Shown in pieces: positions 25,983 through 35,720 of a stretch of 64,000 nucleotides of DNA; positions within the stretch are counted from its first letter, which is position 1, and each line of letters opens with the position of its first letter. The DNA lies in the NCBI RefSeq assembly GCF_030708455.1, contig NZ_JAUYWF010000004.1, forward strand, positions 186,001 to 250,000. Reading direction: 5' to 3'. This DNA is from Halomonas sp. SSL-5 (GTDB lineage Bacteria > Pseudomonadota > Gammaproteobacteria > Pseudomonadales > Halomonadaceae). Both the position numbers and the translations under genes were made by a program. Below the pieces are notes generated by a model. That model was not told where the DNA came from, searched no databases, and saw nothing but the letters and a program-made list of their open reading frames with translations.

Positions 25983-26846
25983 ATGATCGCGACACCCGCC
26001 AGGCCGCTGGTCCTGCCCGCTCCCGCCAAGCTCAACCGCCTGCTGCATATCACCGGGCAACGCGCGGACGGCTACCACGAGCTGCAGACGCTGTTCCAGT
26101 TTCTCGATCACGGCGACACCCTGCGCCTGGCCCTGCGCGAGGACGGCAATATCCGGCTTGCGCCGGGGATTCCCGGCGTGCCCCATGACCAGAACCTGAT
26201 CGTGCGTGCGGCACGCCGGCTCCAGGCCGAGAGCGGCTGTCCGCTGGGTGCCGACATCCACCTGGAGAAGCACCTGCCCATGGGCGGCGGCCTGGGCGGT
26301 GGCAGTTCGGATGCCGCCACCGTCCTGCTGGGCCTCGACGCCCTCTGGGGGCTGGGACTGTCCCTCGACCACCTCGCCGAGCTGGGCCTGGCGCTCGGTG
26401 CCGATGTCCCGGTCTTCGTGCGCGGCCATGCCGCCTGGGCCGAAGGGGTCGGCGAGCGCCTCACTCCGGTGGATCTCGACACGCCCTGGTTCGTGGTGGT
26501 CCACCCCGGCATCGAGGTGGCCACCCCGGCGGTATTCCGGGCTCCCGAATTGACACGCCACACCCCCCCGATTACCATGGCGCGCGCCCTGCAGGGGGGA
26601 GCGTCCAGCTGGCGCAACGACTGCGAGGCCACGGTCAGATCACTCTATCCGCCGGTCGCCGCAACCCTGGACTGGCTGGCACGACGAGCCCCGACCATGC
26701 TGACCGGCACGGGTGCATGCGTCTTCGCCAGCCTGGCTGACGAGCGGGAGGCCGACCGGCTGCTGACCGAGATCGACGGCCGCTGGCAGGCCTTCAAGGC
26801 CCGCGGCTTGAACCGCTCTCCACTGCATGACGCTCTGGATCGCTGA
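25983..26846 (+). CDS. ispE: 4-diphosphocytidyl-2-C-methyl-D-erythritol kinase
   Basis: 287 residues from the ATG at 25983 (AAGGCG upstream); an ATG at 25959 overlapping lolB would give 295. GHMP kinase of the MEP isoprenoid pathway. N-terminal PAPAKLNRLLHITGQRADGYH, ATP motif PMGGGLGGGSSDAAT near 91-105, and the C-terminal LTGTGACVFA motif. Sits between lolB and prs as in many gammaproteobacteria. Confidence 0.95.
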   Translation: MIATPARPLVLPAPAKLNRLLHITGQRADGYHELQTLFQFLDHGDTLRLALREDGNIRLAPGIPGVPHDQNLIVRAARRLQAESGCPLGADIHLEKHLPMGGGLGGGSSDAATVLLGLDALWGLGLSLDHLAELGLALGADVPVFVRGHAAWAEGVGERLTPVDLDTPWFVVVHPGIEVATPAVFRAPELTRHTPPITMARALQGGASSWRNDCEATVRSLYPPVAATLDWLARRAPTMLTGTGACVFASLADEREADRLLTEIDGRWQAFKARGLNRSPLHDALDR

Positions 26847-26900
26847 TCACACCCCGATCCGAACCCCCGATGACCCAACACACTGCATAGGTGGCCGCGC

Positions 26901-27842
26901 GTGTCAAAATTGATGGTTTTCGCCGGGAACGCCAATCCCGAACTCGCCCGCAAGATCGCCGAGAGTCTGGACACCCGTCAGGGCAACGCCACGGTCGGCC
27001 AGTTCAGCGACGGCGAGATCGCGGTCGAGATCAACGAGAACGTGCGCGGCAAGGATGTCTTCGTCCTGCAGTCCACCTGTGCGCCGACCAATGACAACCT
27101 GATGGAACTGATCCTGATGATCGACGCCCTGCGCCGGGCCTCGGCCACCAGGATCACGGCGGTGGTGCCCTACTACGGCTATGCCCGTCAGGACCGCCGC
27201 GTGCGCTCCGCCCGCGTGCCGATCTCGGCCAAGATCGTCGCCGACATGATGGTCAAGGCCGGCGTCGACCGGGTGATGACCATGGACCTCCATGCCGACC
27301 AGATCCAGGGCTTCTTCGACGTGCCGGTGGACAACGTCTACGGCTCGCCGATCCTGCTCGACGACATCGAGCGCCAGAACTACGAGAACCTGGTGGTGGT
27401 CTCCCCCGACGTGGGCGGCGTGGTGCGCGCCCGTGCCATCGCCAAGCAGCTCAACGCCGACCTCGCCATCATCGACAAGCGTCGTCCCGCGGCCAACCAG
27501 GCCCAGGTGATGCATATCATCGGCGAGATCGAGGGACGCAACTGCGTGGTGGTGGACGACATGATCGATACCGCCGGTACCCTGTGCAAGGCCGGCGAGG
27601 CGCTCAAGGACCACGGCGCCGAGCGCGTGGTGGCCTACGCCACCCACCCCATCCTCTCGGGCCCGGCGGTCGACAACATCACCGGTTCGGTGCTCGACGA
27701 GGTGGTGGTCACCGACACCATTCCGCTCTCCGATACCGCGCGCCGCAGCGGCAGGATCCGCCAGCTGAGCGTCGCCGGCCTGATCGCCGAGGCGATCCGT
27801 CGGGTGAGCAACGAGGAATCCGTCAGCGCCATGTTCCACTAA
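26901..27842 (+). CDS. prs: Ribose-phosphate pyrophosphokinase
   Basis: 313 residues, GTG start. Makes PRPP from ribose-5-phosphate and ATP. Family markers are complete: [23 protein letters not shown]-type [32 protein letters not shown], the PRPP loop [12 protein letters not shown] and the C-terminal [13 protein letters not shown]. The 54 bp upstream hold no tRNA, unlike some enterobacterial relatives. Confidence 0.98.
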   Translation: MSKLMVFAGNANPELARKIAESLDTRQGNATVGQFSDGEIAVEINENVRGKDVFVLQSTCAPTNDNLMELILMIDALRRASATRITAVVPYYGYARQDRRVRSARVPISAKIVADMMVKAGVDRVMTMDLHADQIQGFFDVPVDNVYGSPILLDDIERQNYENLVVVSPDVGGVVRARAIAKQLNADLAIIDKRRPAANQAQVMHIIGEIEGRNCVVVDDMIDTAGTLCKAGEALKDHGAERVVAYATHPILSGPAVDNITGSVLDEVVVTDTIPLSDTARRSGRIRQLSVAGLIAEAIRRVSNEESVSAMFH

Positions 27843-27873
27843 CAGGCGCCGGAAAGCGCCCTTCGGGGCATCC

Positions 27874-27913
27874 GGAAGCGTCAGGGCTCTGGTCGCGGTC
27901 CCTGACGCTTTCC
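27874..27913 (+). other. Strong hairpin between prs and rplY
   Basis: AAGCGTCAGGG (27876-27886) pairs with CCCTGACGCTT (27900-27910), 13-nt loop, flanking GG/CC. Only a short pyrimidine stretch follows, so it may attenuate or process the prs-rplY transcript rather than end it. Confidence 0.6.
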
Positions 27914-27936
27914 TACTTCAAGCAAGAGGCAATTCC

Positions 27937-28584
27937 ATGTCCGATTTTACCCTTAACGCCAGCGTTCGTAACGACCTGGGGAAAGGTGCGAGCCGCCGCC
28001 TGCGTCGTGCGAACGAGCAGGTTCCCGCCATCATCTATGGTGGTGAGAAGGAGCCCCAGCCGATCTCCGTCGAGAAGTCCGCCTTCTACAAGGCGATCGA
28101 GGAGGAGTCCTTCTTCTCCTCCATTCTCAACCTGGTGGTCGACGGCAAGAGCGAGCAGGTGGTGGTGCGTGACCTGCAGCGTCACCCCTTCAAGCAGCTG
28201 GTCACCCACGCCGACTTCCTGCGTGTGGATGCCACCCACGAGATCACCCTGAACGTGCCGCTGCACGTGGTGGGCGAGGACAAGTGCAAGGGCATCAAGG
28301 ACGAAGATGGCGAGCTGCACGTGCTGGCCAACGAGGTCCAGGTGAGCTGTCTGCCCAAGGACCTGCCCGACTACCTGGAAGTCGACATCTCCGAGATCGC
28401 GCTGGGCACCACCCTGCACCTCTCCGACCTGAGCCTGCCGGCCGGTGTCACCCTGGTCGATCTGACCCATGGTGAAGACCACGACAATGCCGTGCTCAGC
28501 ATCAGCAAGCCGAAGGTGCGCGCCGCGGAAGACGAAGGTGACGCCGCCGAGGGCGAGGAAGAAGGCGAGAAGGGCGAGGAGTGA
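27937..28584 (+). CDS. rplY: 50S ribosomal protein L25/Ctc
   Basis: 215 residues, the long (TL5/Ctc) form. Binds 5S rRNA. N-terminal L25 domain ([28 protein letters not shown]) to about 95, then the TL5 beta-domain with [18 protein letters not shown], and an acidic tail ([11 protein letters not shown]). AGAGG precedes the ATG. Conserved place between prs and pth. Confidence 0.96.
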   Translation: MSDFTLNASVRNDLGKGASRRLRRANEQVPAIIYGGEKEPQPISVEKSAFYKAIEEESFFSSILNLVVDGKSEQVVVRDLQRHPFKQLVTHADFLRVDATHEITLNVPLHVVGEDKCKGIKDEDGELHVLANEVQVSCLPKDLPDYLEVDISEIALGTTLHLSDLSLPAGVTLVDLTHGEDHDNAVLSISKPKVRAAEDEGDAAEGEEEGEKGEE

Positions 28585-28631
28585 TCCTCACCCGCTCAGG
28601 GGCCGCGCCTGGCGCGGCCCTCCTGCCGATG

Positions 28632-28660
28632 ATCAAGCGCCCCGGCGCTTGATTTTTTTT
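28632..28660 (+). terminator. Intrinsic terminator after rplY, abutting the pth ribosome binding site
   Basis: ATCAAGCGCC (28632-28641), CC, GGCGCTTGAT (28644-28653) followed by a T-run to 28660. The next bases, GGAGGT (28661-28666), are the Shine-Dalgarno of pth at 28672. A second GC hairpin lies just upstream around 28602-28620. Confidence 0.85.
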
Positions 28661-28671
28661 GGAGGTAATAC

Positions 28672-29256
28672 ATGAGTCAGGTCAGAGCGATCATCGGACT
28701 GGGCAACCCCGGCGCCGACTACGAGGCCACCCGCCACAACGCCGGCGCCTGGTTGGTGGAGGCCGTGGCTCGCCGCGCCGGCGGCGAACTGCGCGCCGAC
28801 CGCAAGTTTCTGGGCCTGCATGCCAGGGTCCAGTTCGAGGGACGTGACCTCCACCTGCTCAACCCCACCACCTTCATGAACCGCAGCGGCGGTGCGGTGG
28901 CCGCCCTCTGCCAGTTCTTCAAGCTGGCACCGGATGAGCTGCTGGTGGCCCACGACGAGCTGGACCTGCCCCCCGGGACCGCCCGCTACAAGACTGGCGG
29001 CGGCCACGGCGGCCATAACGGGCTGCGCGACATCGCAAGCGCGCTGGGCAACGAGCGCGGCTTCCACCGCCTGCGCCTCGGCATCGGTCACCCCGGGGAC
29101 TCTCGCCAGGTGACGAACTACGTGCTGGGTCGCCCCGGCAAGGCCGAACACACCGCCATCGAGGCCGCCATCGGTGAATGCCTGGCCACCCTGCCCGACG
29201 CCCTCGACGGCGAGTGGGCGAAGGCCATGAACCGGCTGCACAGCTTTTCCGCCTGA
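28672..29256 (+). CDS. pth: Peptidyl-tRNA hydrolase
   Basis: 194 residues. Recycles tRNA by cleaving prematurely released peptidyl-tRNA. Motifs: IIGLGNPGADYEATRHNAG with the catalytic His, NPTTFMNRSG, AHDELDLPPG and KTGGGHGGHNGLRDI. The site GGAGGT is unusually strong and directly follows a terminator T-run, so expression may depend on read-through or on a promoter further up. Confidence 0.97.
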   Translation: MSQVRAIIGLGNPGADYEATRHNAGAWLVEAVARRAGGELRADRKFLGLHARVQFEGRDLHLLNPTTFMNRSGGAVAALCQFFKLAPDELLVAHDELDLPPGTARYKTGGGHGGHNGLRDIASALGNERGFHRLRLGIGHPGDSRQVTNYVLGRPGKAEHTAIEAAIGECLATLPDALDGEWAKAMNRLHSFSA

Positions 29257-29267
29257 GGCGGAAAAGC
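29243..29267 (+). other. 11-bp perfect hairpin with the pth stop codon in its loop
   Basis: GCTTTTCCGCC (29243-29253), TGA stop as loop, GGCGGAAAAGC (29257-29267). No U-run follows. Confidence 0.55.
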
Positions 29268-29428
29268 CAGCGCGAAGCTCAAGGCATCATGAGCACCCGA
29301 GCAGGCGAAACCGCCCTTCTTCCGGCTTCCAGCCGCGCAGCGGCGCTCTTCCCGCTTATAGCTTGCCCGCTAGTCGGGTAGAATAGTCGCCACTCTCCAC
29401 TCGCGAACACGCATTCCAGGACACTCCC

Positions 29429-30520
29429 ATGGGTTTCAACTGCGGTATCGTCGGCCTGCCCAATGTCGGCAAGTCGACCCTCTTCAACGCCCTGACCAAG
29501 TCCGGCATCGACGCCGAGAACTTCCCCTTCTGCACCATCGAGCCCAACGTCGGCATCGTGCCGATGCCCGACCCGCGCCTCGACGCCCTGGCGGAGATCG
29601 TCAAGCCGCAGAAGGTGCTGCCCACCACCATGGAGTTCGTGGACATCGCCGGCCTGGTCGCCGGCGCCTCCAAGGGTGAGGGGCTGGGCAACAAGTTCCT
29701 GGCCAATATCCGCGAGACCCAGGCCATCGCCCATGTGGTGCGCTGCTTCGAGAACGACAACGTCATTCACGTCGCCAACCAGGTCGACCCGCAGGCCGAT
29801 ATCGAGATCATCAACATGGAGCTGGCGCTGGCCGACCTCGACACCGTGGAGCGCGCCATCCAGCGCCTGGTGCGCGTGGCCAAGGGCGGCGACAAGGAGG
29901 CCATCGCCACCAAGGCGATCCTCGAGCGCATCCAGCCCCATCTGGCCGAGGGCATGCCGCTGCGGAGTTTCGAGCTCACCGACGACGAGCAGCACCAGCT
30001 CAAGGGGTTCGGCTTCCTGACCCTCAAGCCCACCATGTACATCGCCAACGTCAACGAGGATGGCTTCGAGGACAACCCCTACCTCGACGTGGTCCGCGAG
30101 ATCGCCGAGGCGGAGGGCGCCGTGGTGGTGCCGGTATGCAACCAGCTCGAGGCCGAGATCGCCGAGCTCGATGACGAGGAGCGCGCCATGTTCCTCGACG
30201 AGATGGGCATGCAGGAGCCGGGGCTCGACCGCGTCATCCGTGCCGGCTACGCGCTGCTCGGCCTGCAGACCTACTTCACCGCCGGCGTGAAGGAGGTCCG
30301 CGCCTGGACCGTGAAGTTGGGCGCCACCGCCCCCGAGGCCGCCGGGGTGATCCACACCGACTTCCAGAAGGGCTTCATCCGCGCCGAGGTCATCGCTTAC
30401 GACGACTTCGTCTCGCTGGGCGGCGAGCAGGGCGCCAAGGACGCCGGCAAGTGGCGGCTGGAGGGCAAGGAGTACATCGTCAAGGACGGCGACGTGATCC
30501 ACTTCCGCTTCAACGTCTGA
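29429..30520 (+). CDS. ychF: Redox-regulated ATPase / Obg-family YchF
   Basis: 363 residues. Ribosome-associated OLA1-type P-loop protein that binds ATP and affects translation and stress responses. G1 GLPNVGKST at 8-16, [12 protein letters not shown]3 [20 protein letters not shown], and the degenerate G4 NxxE in CNQLEAE that gives ATP preference. A C-terminal TGS domain ends with [11 protein letters not shown]. Preceded by 172 bp; TAGAAT near 29379 may be its -10. Confidence 0.97.
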   Translation: MGFNCGIVGLPNVGKSTLFNALTKSGIDAENFPFCTIEPNVGIVPMPDPRLDALAEIVKPQKVLPTTMEFVDIAGLVAGASKGEGLGNKFLANIRETQAIAHVVRCFENDNVIHVANQVDPQADIEIINMELALADLDTVERAIQRLVRVAKGGDKEAIATKAILERIQPHLAEGMPLRSFELTDDEQHQLKGFGFLTLKPTMYIANVNEDGFEDNPYLDVVREIAEAEGAVVVPVCNQLEAEIAELDDEERAMFLDEMGMQEPGLDRVIRAGYALLGLQTYFTAGVKEVRAWTVKLGATAPEAAGVIHTDFQKGFIRAEVIAYDDFVSLGGEQGAKDAGKWRLEGKEYIVKDGDVIHFRFNV

Positions 30521-30548
30521 GCCCCGCTGCTTGCCTCCTGCCCCTCAC

Positions 30549-30571
30549 GCCCCCGGCACGCCACCGGGGGC
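30549..30571 (+). terminator. Hairpin after ychF
   Basis: GCCCCCGG (30549-30556) pairs with CCGGGGGC (30564-30571) with a 7-nt loop, 28 bp after the ychF stop. No U-run; probable weak or Rho-assisted terminator. Confidence 0.4.
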
Positions 30572-30674
30572 GCCTGCGTTGAGGCGGCGTGACCGCCGCC
30601 GCGGCCGGGACTCCCCCACCATGCCCGCTGCGTGCCACAATAGGGTCATTGCCTCGACGACAAGGAGAGCCGCC

Positions 30675-31076
30675 ATGCCCTGGAAGATCGACAAGACCGA
30701 CGCCGAATGGCGCGAGCAGCTGACCCCCGAGCAGTACCGCGTTACCCGCGAGAAGGGCACCGAGCCGCCCTTCAGCGGCGACTGCCGGGTCACCGACGAG
30801 CACGGCATCTACCACTGCGTCTGCTGCAACGCCCCGCTGTTCGAGAACGAGCACAAGTTCGACGCCGGCTGCGGCTGGCCGAGCTTCGATCGGCCCATGA
30901 CTCCGTCCTGTATCGCGGAGCATCTCGACACCGCCCACGGCATGCGGCGCACCGAGGTGACCTGCGCGCGCTGCAACGCTCACCTCGGCCACGTCTTCCC
31001 CGATGGCCCGACCGACACCACCGGCCTGCGCTACTGCATCAACGCCGTGGCGCTGGACTTCCACGCCGGGGAGTAG
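30675..31076 (+). CDS. msrB: Peptide-methionine (R)-S-oxide reductase
   Basis: 133 residues from the ATG at 30675, with AAGGAG just upstream; the longer open frame is not used. Repairs methionine-R-sulfoxide in proteins. Zinc cysteines CVCC and [12 protein letters not shown], the GCGWPSFD substrate motif, and the catalytic Cys in [10 protein letters not shown] are all present, so it should be active. No signal peptide, therefore cytosolic. Confidence 0.97.
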   Translation: MPWKIDKTDAEWREQLTPEQYRVTREKGTEPPFSGDCRVTDEHGIYHCVCCNAPLFENEHKFDAGCGWPSFDRPMTPSCIAEHLDTAHGMRRTEVTCARCNAHLGHVFPDGPTDTTGLRYCINAVALDFHAGE

Positions 31077-31162
31077 CCCTCGCAATCGCCTTCGTTCCAT
31101 CCTGCCGCGGCCGCGCATCTGCTAAGATGGGCGGCCGATTCTTTTGAAGGCAGGAGAGGTCC

Positions 31163-32128
31163 ATGCTCGGTTGGTACCCGGGACACATGAACAAGGCGCG
31201 GCGCCAGATCACCGAGGCGCTGCCGGAGATCGACGTGGTGGTCGAGGTCCTCGACGCCCGCCTGCCCTACTCCAGCGCCAACCCCATGCTCGCCGAGCTC
31301 ACCCGCCACAAGCCGGTGCTCAAGATCCTCTCCCGCGCCGACCTGGCCGACCCGGAGCGCACCCGGGAGTGGGTGGCCCATTTCGACGCCCAGCCCGATA
31401 CCCGCGCCCTGGCCGTGACCACCACTCAGGCCCGGGAGCTCAAGCGCATCCCCCGGCTCTGCCACGAGCTCGCCGGGGCGGTCCGCGCCGACCGCGACGT
31501 GCGGGTGATGGTGATGGGCATTCCCAATGTCGGCAAGTCGACCCTCATCAACGGCCTGGCCGGCAAGAGCATCGCCAAGACCGGCAACGAGCCCGCGGTC
31601 ACCAAGCGCCAGCAGAAGGTACGCATCGGCGGGCGCGTGGCGCTGATCGACACCCCCGGGGTGCTGTGGCCCAAGATCGAGGACCAGGCCAGCGCCTACC
31701 GCCTGGCGGCCAGCGGCGCCATCCGCGACACCGCCATCGACTATGTGGACGTGGCGGTGGTCGCCGCCGCCGAGCTGGCCCGTCGCTATCCCGAGGCGCT
31801 CACCGCCCGCTACCGGCTCAAGGCGCTGCCGGCCTATACGCCCCATCCCGAGGCGGACCGGGTCGAGGCCGACGGCCCGCTGCGCGTGGACCTTCTCGCC
31901 GTGGCCGGTTTCGACGGCCACGCGATACTGGCCGAAATCGCCGCCCGGCGCGGCGGCCTGCGCTCCGGCGGCGAGGTGGACCTGCACCGCGGCGCCGAGG
32001 TGCTGCTGCATGAGCTGCGCGACGGCAAGCTCGGCCGCCTGACCCTGGAGACTCCGGCGGATATCCCGCCCGAGCCTGTCATCGAGCCGGACGGGGCCGA
32101 TGACGCCGTGCCCCCGCACAACGCATAA
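31163..32128 (+). CDS. ylqF: Circularly permuted ribosome-assembly GTPase (RbgA/YlqF family)
   Basis: 321 residues. N-terminal GWYPGHMNKARRQI is the family hallmark. Motif order is permuted: G4 SRAD near 57-60 precedes G1 [13 protein letters not shown] near 118-130, then G3 DTPGVLWP near 170. The C-terminal helical domain is shorter and more divergent than RbgA. Expected to act in late 50S maturation. GGAGAGG upstream of the ATG. Confidence 0.92.
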   Translation: MLGWYPGHMNKARRQITEALPEIDVVVEVLDARLPYSSANPMLAELTRHKPVLKILSRADLADPERTREWVAHFDAQPDTRALAVTTTQARELKRIPRLCHELAGAVRADRDVRVMVMGIPNVGKSTLINGLAGKSIAKTGNEPAVTKRQQKVRIGGRVALIDTPGVLWPKIEDQASAYRLAASGAIRDTAIDYVDVAVVAAAELARRYPEALTARYRLKALPAYTPHPEADRVEADGPLRVDLLAVAGFDGHAILAEIAARRGGLRSGGEVDLHRGAEVLLHELRDGKLGRLTLETPADIPPEPVIEPDGADDAVPPHNA

Positions 32129-32163
32129 TCCTATCGCCCTCGCCGACCTGGACACCGAACGAC

Positions 32164-33393
32164 ATGGACACCACCCCGATCCGCAAATCGCACAAGCTGC
32201 ACAACGTCTGCTACGACATCCGCGGCCCGGTGCTCGACCACGCCAAGCGCCTGGAAGAGGAAGGCCAGCGCATCCTGAAGCTCAACATCGGCAACCCCGC
32301 CCCGTTCGGCTTCGAGGCGCCGGAGGAGATCCTCCAGGACGTGATGCGCAACCTGCCGACCGCCCAGGGCTACTGCGACTCCAAGGGCCTCTACTCGGCG
32401 CGCAAGGCGATCATGCAGGAGTGCCAGCGCCGCGAGATCCCGGGCGTCGGCATCGAGGACATCTACATCGGCAACGGTGTCTCAGAGCTGATCGTGATGG
32501 CCCTGCAGGCGCTGCTCAACGACGGCGACGAGGTGCTGATCCCGGCCCCGGACTACCCGCTGTGGACCGCCGCGGCCAACCTCTCCGGCGGCCATGCCGT
32601 GCACTACCTGTGCGACGAGCAGGCGGGCTGGGCGCCGGACCTGGACAATATCCGCGCCAAGATCACCGCCCACACCCGGGCCATCGTGATCATCAATCCC
32701 AACAACCCCACCGGCGCCGTCTACCCGCCGGAAGTGGTGCGCGAGCTGCTCGAGATCGCCCGCCAGCACGACCTGGTGGTGTTCTCCGACGAGATCTACG
32801 ACAAGATCCTCTACGACGACGTGGAGCACGTCTCCACCGGGGCACTTGCCGGCGAGGACCAGCTGGTGGTGACCATGAACGGGCTCTCCAAGAGCTACCG
32901 CTGCGCCGGCTTCCGCTCCGGCTGGATGATCCTCTCCGGCAACATCGCCAAGCAGCGCGCCGCCGACTTCATCCAGGGGCTGACCATGCTCGCCTCGATG
33001 CGCCTGTGCGCCAATGTGCCGGCCCAGCACGCCATCCAGACCGCACTGGGCGGCTACCAGTCGATCAACGACCTGATCCTGCCCGGCGGGCGCCTGCTGG
33101 CCCAGCGCGACATCACCTTCGAGAAGCTCAACGCCATCCCCGGGGTCAGCTGCGTGAAGCCCAAGGGCGCGCTCTACGCCTTCCCGCGCCTGGACCCCAA
33201 GGTGTTCAATATCCAGGACGACCAGCAGATGGTGCTCGACCTGCTGCTCCAGGAGAAGATCCTGCTGGTCCAGGGCACCGCCTTCAACTGGCCGGAGCCC
33301 GACCACGTGCGCATCGTCACCCTGCCCTGGGCCGACCAGCTCGGCGATGCCCTGGACCGCTTCGCCCGCTTCCTGTCGCGCTACCGCCAGTAG
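32164..33393 (+). CDS. alaA: Glutamate-pyruvate aminotransferase
   Basis: 409 residues, PLP fold type I. Makes alanine from pyruvate and glutamate. The start KSHKLHNVCYDIRGPVLD and the GYCDSKGLYSARKAI and NPNNPTGAVYP segments match AlaA closely; the PLP lysine lies in NGLSKSYRCAGFRSGWM near 245. The Shine-Dalgarno is weak. Not obviously operonic with the GTPase 35 bp upstream. Confidence 0.94.
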   Translation: MDTTPIRKSHKLHNVCYDIRGPVLDHAKRLEEEGQRILKLNIGNPAPFGFEAPEEILQDVMRNLPTAQGYCDSKGLYSARKAIMQECQRREIPGVGIEDIYIGNGVSELIVMALQALLNDGDEVLIPAPDYPLWTAAANLSGGHAVHYLCDEQAGWAPDLDNIRAKITAHTRAIVIINPNNPTGAVYPPEVVRELLEIARQHDLVVFSDEIYDKILYDDVEHVSTGALAGEDQLVVTMNGLSKSYRCAGFRSGWMILSGNIAKQRAADFIQGLTMLASMRLCANVPAQHAIQTALGGYQSINDLILPGGRLLAQRDITFEKLNAIPGVSCVKPKGALYAFPRLDPKVFNIQDDQQMVLDLLLQEKILLVQGTAFNWPEPDHVRIVTLPWADQLGDALDRFARFLSRYRQ

Positions 33394-33445
33394 CGGCGCT
33401 TGAAACCCTCGCCGCCCGACCGTATCTAAGCAACGGCTTGTGCAT

Positions 33446-33467
33446 GCCGCCCGTCCGGGCGGCCCCC
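33446..33467 (+). terminator. Terminator-like hairpin between alaA and htpX
   Basis: GCCGCCCG (33446-33453), TC, CGGGCGGC (33456-33463), then CCCCTTT. Short T-run only; modest terminator. Confidence 0.45.
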
Positions 33468-33495
33468 TTTCGATGATCGATGGAGACCCACCGAC

Positions 33496-34401
33496 ATGAT
33501 GCGAATCCTGCTCTTCCTGGCCACCAACCTGGCGGTACTGCTGGTGGCCAGCATCACCCTGCGCCTGCTGGGCGTGGAGGGCTATCTGAGCGACCAGGGG
33601 ATCAACTTCCAGAGCCTGCTGATCTTCTGCTTCATCTTCGGCATGGCCGGCTCGATGATCTCGCTGTTCATCTCCAAGTGGATGGCCAAGCGCGGCACCG
33701 GCACCGTGGTGATCGAGACGCCGTCGAATGCCACCGAGAAGTGGCTGGTAGACACCGTGGCGGAGCTGGCCCGGGATGCCGGCATCAAGACCCCGGAGGT
33801 CGGCATCTTCCCGGCCCAGCAGTCCAACGCCTTCGCCACCGGCTGGAACAAGGATGACGCCCTGGTGGCGGTCTCCGCCGGCCTGCTCAACCGCATGCGC
33901 CCCGAGGAGGTGCGCGCGGTGCTGGCCCACGAGATCGGCCACGTGGCCAACGGCGACATGGTCACCCTGGCGCTGATCCAGGGCGTGGTGAACACCTTCG
34001 TGATGTTCTTCGCCCGGGTGGTGGCCCATCTGGTCGACGGCTTCCTGAAGAGCCGCAGCGACGGCGAGGGCGGCCTGGGCTTCATGGGCTACTTCGCGGT
34101 GGTCATGGTGGCCGAGGTCGTGTTCGGCATCGCCGCCTCGGCCATCGTCGCCTGGTTCTCGCGCTTCCGCGAGTATCGCGCCGACGCCGCCGGTGCCAAG
34201 CTGGCGGGCTCCGGCGCCATGATCAACGCCCTCGCTCGCCTCAAGGCCGAGACCGAACTGCCCGACCAGATGCCCGATACCTTGCGTGCCATGGCCATCA
34301 CCAAGGGCCAGACCCGCTCACTGGTGGAGAAACTCTTTGCCAGCCACCCTCCCCTGGATGATCGCATCCGCGCCCTCAAGGAGGCCGCCTACCGCGAGTA
34401 A
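33496..34401 (+). CDS. htpX: Membrane zinc metalloprotease HtpX
   Basis: 301 residues. Inner-membrane quality-control protease. Two N-terminal helices (4-30, 37-60), then the catalytic HEIGH in [14 protein letters not shown] near 138-152, two more helices and the distal Glu region [14 protein letters not shown]-terminal [17 protein letters not shown] is typical. GGAG precedes the ATG. Confidence 0.96.
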   Translation: MMRILLFLATNLAVLLVASITLRLLGVEGYLSDQGINFQSLLIFCFIFGMAGSMISLFISKWMAKRGTGTVVIETPSNATEKWLVDTVAELARDAGIKTPEVGIFPAQQSNAFATGWNKDDALVAVSAGLLNRMRPEEVRAVLAHEIGHVANGDMVTLALIQGVVNTFVMFFARVVAHLVDGFLKSRSDGEGGLGFMGYFAVVMVAEVVFGIAASAIVAWFSRFREYRADAAGAKLAGSGAMINALARLKAETELPDQMPDTLRAMAITKGQTRSLVEKLFASHPPLDDRIRALKEAAYRE

Positions 34402-34420
34402 CGATTGACTCGTGAGCGAC

Positions 34421-34463
34421 ACACGCAGCGGGCCCGCCAATCGGCGGGCCCGCTTGTGTTTCC
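34421..34463. terminator. Bidirectional terminator between htpX and pdxB
   Basis: GCGGGCCCGCC (34428-34438), AATC, GGCGGGCCCGC (34443-34453) followed by TTGTGTTT; flanking ACAC/GTGT extend the stem. Sits between converging genes. Confidence 0.85.
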
Positions 34464-34478
34464 ACTCCTCCCGTCGGG

Positions 34479-35627
34479 CTAGGCAGTGGTGACCCGAAAT
34501 CCCGCCCCCGTGAACCACCCCGCCACCTGCGCCTCCGCTTCCGGCAGCGCCACCTCGAGGGTGGCGAACTCCCGGCGCAGCGGATAGGCCGCCCGGCAGG
34601 CATCGAAACCGGCGGCCATGCCCTGGCGGCGGCCCTCGCGACACAGGGCGTCGTGGTCGCGGCGTGGGTCGTAGACGGTGCGCATCGCCAGGCGCAATGC
34701 CTCCTCGGCGGAGAGGCCCGGGCCGAGCTCGAGACGAGCGAGCGGGGGCGCAGGCAGCAGCTCATCGAGGCCGACCCGGCACGGCAGGCCGAAGGCCCGG
34801 CACAGCGCCCGATAGATCATATGGGTGCCGCGCAGCTTGCCATCCAGGCTGTAGCCGGCGACATGCGGGGTGGCGAGCTCGGCGAGGTCACGCAGCGCGG
34901 CGTCGATGCCGGGCTCCCCCTCCCAGACATCGAGGATCGCCGCGATATCCCCCTGCCCCGCCAGGCGCGCACGCAGCGCCTGGCCATCGAGGCAGTCACC
35001 GCGCCCGGCATTGAGCAGCACCGTCCCCGGCGCCAGGGCGGCGATGCGCTCGGCATCGAGCAGGTGGTGGGTGGCGTGGGGGCCTTCGCGCACCAGGGGG
35101 GTGTGCAGGCAGAGCACATCGCATTCGTCGATCAGCGACTCCAGATCGACGAAGCCATCGCCCCCCTCGCGCTCCTCCCTGGGCGGGTCGCAGGCCAGGC
35201 AGTCGATGCCCATGGCCGCGAGGCGGCGAAGCAGCCGCCCGCCCACGTTGCCGGCGCCGACCACCCCCACCCGGCGCTCGGCCAGCCGCCAGCCCTGGCG
35301 CTCGGCCAGGGTCGCGAGGCTCACCAGCACATGGTCGACCACCGCCTCGGCGTTGCAGCCCGGGGCGCTGGCGAAGGCGATGCCACGCTCGGCCAGCAGC
35401 CGGGTATCGACATGGTCGGTGCCGATGGTGCAGGTGCCCACGAAGCGCAGACCCCGCGCCTCGGCGAGCAACGCCGCATCGACCCGGGTGATCGAGCGCA
35501 CCACCAGGACATCGGCATCGCGCAGGTCGGCGGGGGCGATCTCGCGCCCCGGGCGACGCACCACCTCCCCCAGCGCCCCGAAACAGGCGTCGGCGGCGGG
35601 CACATTGGCGTCGACAAGGATTCGCAT
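34479..35627 (-). CDS. pdxB: 4-phosphoerythronate dehydrogenase
   Basis: 382 residues. Second step of DXP-dependent pyridoxal phosphate synthesis. D-2-hydroxyacid dehydrogenase fold: N-terminal ILVDANVPAADACFG, nucleotide motif VGVVGAGNVGGRLLRRLAAMG near 119-139, LNAGRGDCLDGQAL, and PHVAGYSLDGKLRGT containing the catalytic His. The C-terminal PdxB dimerisation domain is present, distinguishing it from SerA. Confidence 0.95.
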   Translation of the reverse strand: MRILVDANVPAADACFGALGEVVRRPGREIAPADLRDADVLVVRSITRVDAALLAEARGLRFVGTCTIGTDHVDTRLLAERGIAFASAPGCNAEAVVDHVLVSLATLAERQGWRLAERRVGVVGAGNVGGRLLRRLAAMGIDCLACDPPREEREGGDGFVDLESLIDECDVLCLHTPLVREGPHATHHLLDAERIAALAPGTVLLNAGRGDCLDGQALRARLAGQGDIAAILDVWEGEPGIDAALRDLAELATPHVAGYSLDGKLRGTHMIYRALCRAFGLPCRVGLDELLPAPPLARLELGPGLSAEEALRLAMRTVYDPRRDHDALCREGRRQGMAAGFDACRAAYPLRREFATLEVALPEAEAQVAGWFTGAGFRVTTA

Positions 35628-35720
35628 GGTCTCTTGTTCCCACTTCTCAGGTGATTACAATACGCACCAACCTACCACTCCCCCACCGCCGCGGGGAGCC
35701 TCTGCGCGCCAGGAGCCTCG

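Noticed and set aside
26847..26900. tRNA gene between ispE and prs
   Set aside because: Only 54 bp with no cloverleaf; no tRNA T-loop or rRNA sequence was seen anywhere in the window.
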